64,000 nt of DNA from Deltaproteobacteria bacterium (GTDB lineage Bacteria; Desulfobacterota; Desulfobulbia; Desulfobulbales; SURF-16), in NCBI GenBank assembly GCA_029939635.1, contig JAOZSN010000001.1:1-64000 (forward strand), in the 5' to 3' direction. The notes under the pieces are model-generated. The model saw nothing but the letters and a program-made list of their open reading frames with translations, did no database searches and was not told where the DNA came from. Shown piece after piece: positions 62,565 to 64,000 of this stretch. Each line of letters begins with the position of its first letter. Within the stretch, counting starts at the first letter, position 1. A program made the position numbers and the translations under genes.

Positions 62565-64000
62565 TCAAGGCAACAGTAAATGGATCTCCTGCCACTTCTT
62601 TTTTAAGCGCTTTGCAGATATAGGAAAACGGGTCTTAAGCTCCTGGGCAAAGAGGGATATTTTAAACTCCTCAATCATACTGGCAAAAATAAGTAATTGC
62701 TCTTGCAATTCAGGTGAGAGGCCCTGCTGATGTTGAATATCAGCCAGCTGCTCTAGAAACGGTTGTACCTTAACCTGGCGACCACTATCCTTACCAGGAT
62801 CTTGCACCTTACGCTCAAGACGTATCTTTAAACCTTTGAGGTAGCGCGGAATTTCGCGCAGCACCTCTGGGGTCATTTCTTGCAGAAAACCAGGGGGTAA
62901 ATACCGCCCCACCGCTTGCCGAAAAAGATCACACTCCTCAGCTTGTACGCCAAAAAACTTTTTTCCCCTGCCCTGCTCCTCCAGCCCACTGATAAAATCA
63001 AGGGTTGCCCGGCGCTCCAACAAGACTGTCTCCACATCAGCTAAAATCTTTGTACCCAAGGCAAAAACACCATGCTGGCGTACCTCTGCTAAGGTTGTAT
63101 CAAACTCGTCTCTGCTGGGAATAATGCCGTCATGACAATGAAAAACACCACGAAGGATGAAGTAGAAAAAGTCCTGATTAAACTCTTCGTGACTTCCCAG
63201 CCCTTCATACAAGGCCCAATGACGGCGGGATAGTTGAAAATCAGAACGCAAGGGCCGGCATTTCTTGGCAAACTGCAGGCGATAGAGATAGAGCAGACCA
63301 TCACGACTCTGCCGACGCTGCTCCTGCTGGTCACGAAAGAGACGAATGGCGACACCACCCTGCCCATCACGCACAAGACCAGGGAAGACAAACCCCACCA
63401 ACTGCCCCCCCTTACCATGCAATGGAAAACGGGGTTTAAGATCAGCAAAATCCCATCCTGTCACTCCTTGCCGCTCAAGATGCTTGAGAGAGGTAAGATC
63501 AGCAGTACCCTTGTTATCCTGGCTCTCAGTATACAATGTCTGGGGATCACGGGAGACTGCCACAGCCTTAGCCTCATCATCCACCAATTCAAAACGCATC
63601 TGCAGATGGGTGGGCAGGTTCGAGGTCACCCACATGGAAGGTTCAACCCGTAACTGGAATTTTTGTAATATGGCCACCTCTAGCTGACGAAAGAGATTCC
63701 CCTGATATGGTACTAATTCGGCACGTAACAAGGCTGCACTGCGTGGAATTGGCACCAATTTACGCCGTACTGACTTGGGCAGGCCTTTAAGCAGCCCCAC
63801 CAGCTTCTCCTCCAGTAAGCCTGGCACCAACCACTCAAAATATTCCTGCTTGGCATAGCTGGCTAATTTACGGGGGATAACTACCGAGATACCATCACGG
63901 TCACCACCTGGATCAAAACAATAGTTAAGCTTAAAAGTAAGCTCACCACAGTTCAACTGCTGGGGAAAATGTTCAAGCCCCTCATCTGTTTCCTGGCGCA
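62565..64000 (-). CDS. hrpA: HrpA-type ATP-dependent helicase, C-terminal part
   Basis: The frame is open to the right edge, so this is the C-terminal 477 or so residues of a longer protein (HrpA is about 1300). The segment RQETDEGLEHFPQQLNCGEL followed by LNYCFDPGGDRDGISVVIP, and the long charged tail, match the DUF3418 C-terminal region of HrpA helicases. The helicase motifs lie outside the window. HrpA resolves stalled translation complexes and processes mRNA in enterobacteria. Convergent with the carbonic anhydrase, separated by its terminator. Confidence 0.87.
   Translation of the reverse strand, partial: RQETDEGLEHFPQQLNCGELTFKLNYCFDPGGDRDGISVVIPRKLASYAKQEYFEWLVPGLLEEKLVGLLKGLPKSVRRKLVPIPRSAALLRAELVPYQGNLFRQLEVAILQKFQLRVEPSMWVTSNLPTHLQMRFELVDDEAKAVAVSRDPQTLYTESQDNKGTADLTSLKHLERQGVTGWDFADLKPRFPLHGKGGQLVGFVFPGLVRDGQGGVAIRLFRDQQEQRRQSRDGLLYLYRLQFAKKCRPLRSDFQLSRRHWALYEGLGSHEEFNQDFFYFILRGVFHCHDGIIPSRDEFDTTLAEVRQHGVFALGTKILADVETVLLERRATLDFISGLEEQGRGKKFFGVQAEECDLFRQAVGRYLPPGFLQEMTPEVLREIPRYLKGLKIRLERKVQDPGKDSGRQVKVQPFLEQLADIQHQQGLSPELQEQLLIFASMIEEFKISLFAQELKTRFPISAKRLKKKWQEIHLLLP

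Overview
The window looks like chromosome of a strictly or facultatively anaerobic, Gram-negative deltaproteobacterium (Desulfobacterota, possibly Desulfobulbales). This is an inference from gene content: two NtrC-type sigma-54 activators with matching GG-N10-GC promoters, an energy-converting hydrogenase-related complex, an LCIB-type protein, and outer-membrane export genes. Composition is moderate and even. I saw no tRNA, rRNA, CRISPR array, intact insertion sequence or phage. Both edges cut a gene: an isocitrate lyase/PEP mutase family enzyme on the left and an HrpA-type helicase on the right.

Layout. 0-13.4 kb is mostly housekeeping: chemoreceptor, periplasmic rhodanese, Bax-inhibitor-1 protein, AI-2E-family permease, metallo-beta-lactamase hydrolase, a 1351-residue SNF2 ATPase, a cyclic-nucleotide-binding/DUF4388 protein, and a MaeA-type malic enzyme broken by one in-frame TGA.

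13.4-33.6 kb is a surface-protein island. A 2329-residue cadherin-repeat protein (LEPR-XLL-like N-terminus, DUF4347, DNRLRE-like domain, 16 repeats) lies in a tight minus-strand run. The other members are a HlyD-type adaptor, a shortened SecA-like ATPase, an M50 protease fused to a HlyD adaptor, and a GAF protein fused to a HlyD adaptor. The run ends in a GGDEF/EAL protein overlapping the adhesin stop codon. A TolC-type channel and an NtrC-type activator diverge from it, behind a sigma-54 promoter and clustered TGTCR/YGACA sites. There is no ABC ATPase, so this is not an ordinary type I system. I propose a hybrid exporter in which the SecA-like ATPase supplies energy and the M50 and HlyD proteins carry out processing and transfer to TolC.

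33.7-48.7 kb holds an ABC-2 exporter, topoisomerase III, small conserved proteins, a radical SAM/GNAT pair, a CvfB-type RNA-binding protein, YajD, DNA polymerase IV, and an RND/LolA-like/outer-membrane-barrel triad.

48.7-62.4 kb is the second notable region. A histidine kinase/NtrC pair faces a sigma-54 promoter with three copies of a GTTGCA-N3-TGCAAC-type site. Downstream are two small proteins, an LCIB-type (beta-carbonic-anhydrase superfamily) protein with a C-H-C zinc-ligand pattern, and a six-gene proton-pumping complex resembling hydrogenase-4. The large subunit of that complex has lost the Ni-binding cysteines (an Ehr complex). A classical beta-carbonic anhydrase follows, with the same type of site upstream. 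I propose that the complex powers CO2/bicarbonate conversion or uptake, in analogy with cyanobacterial NDH-1MS and DAB systems. Two structured, covarying direct repeats flank the last gene of the complex.
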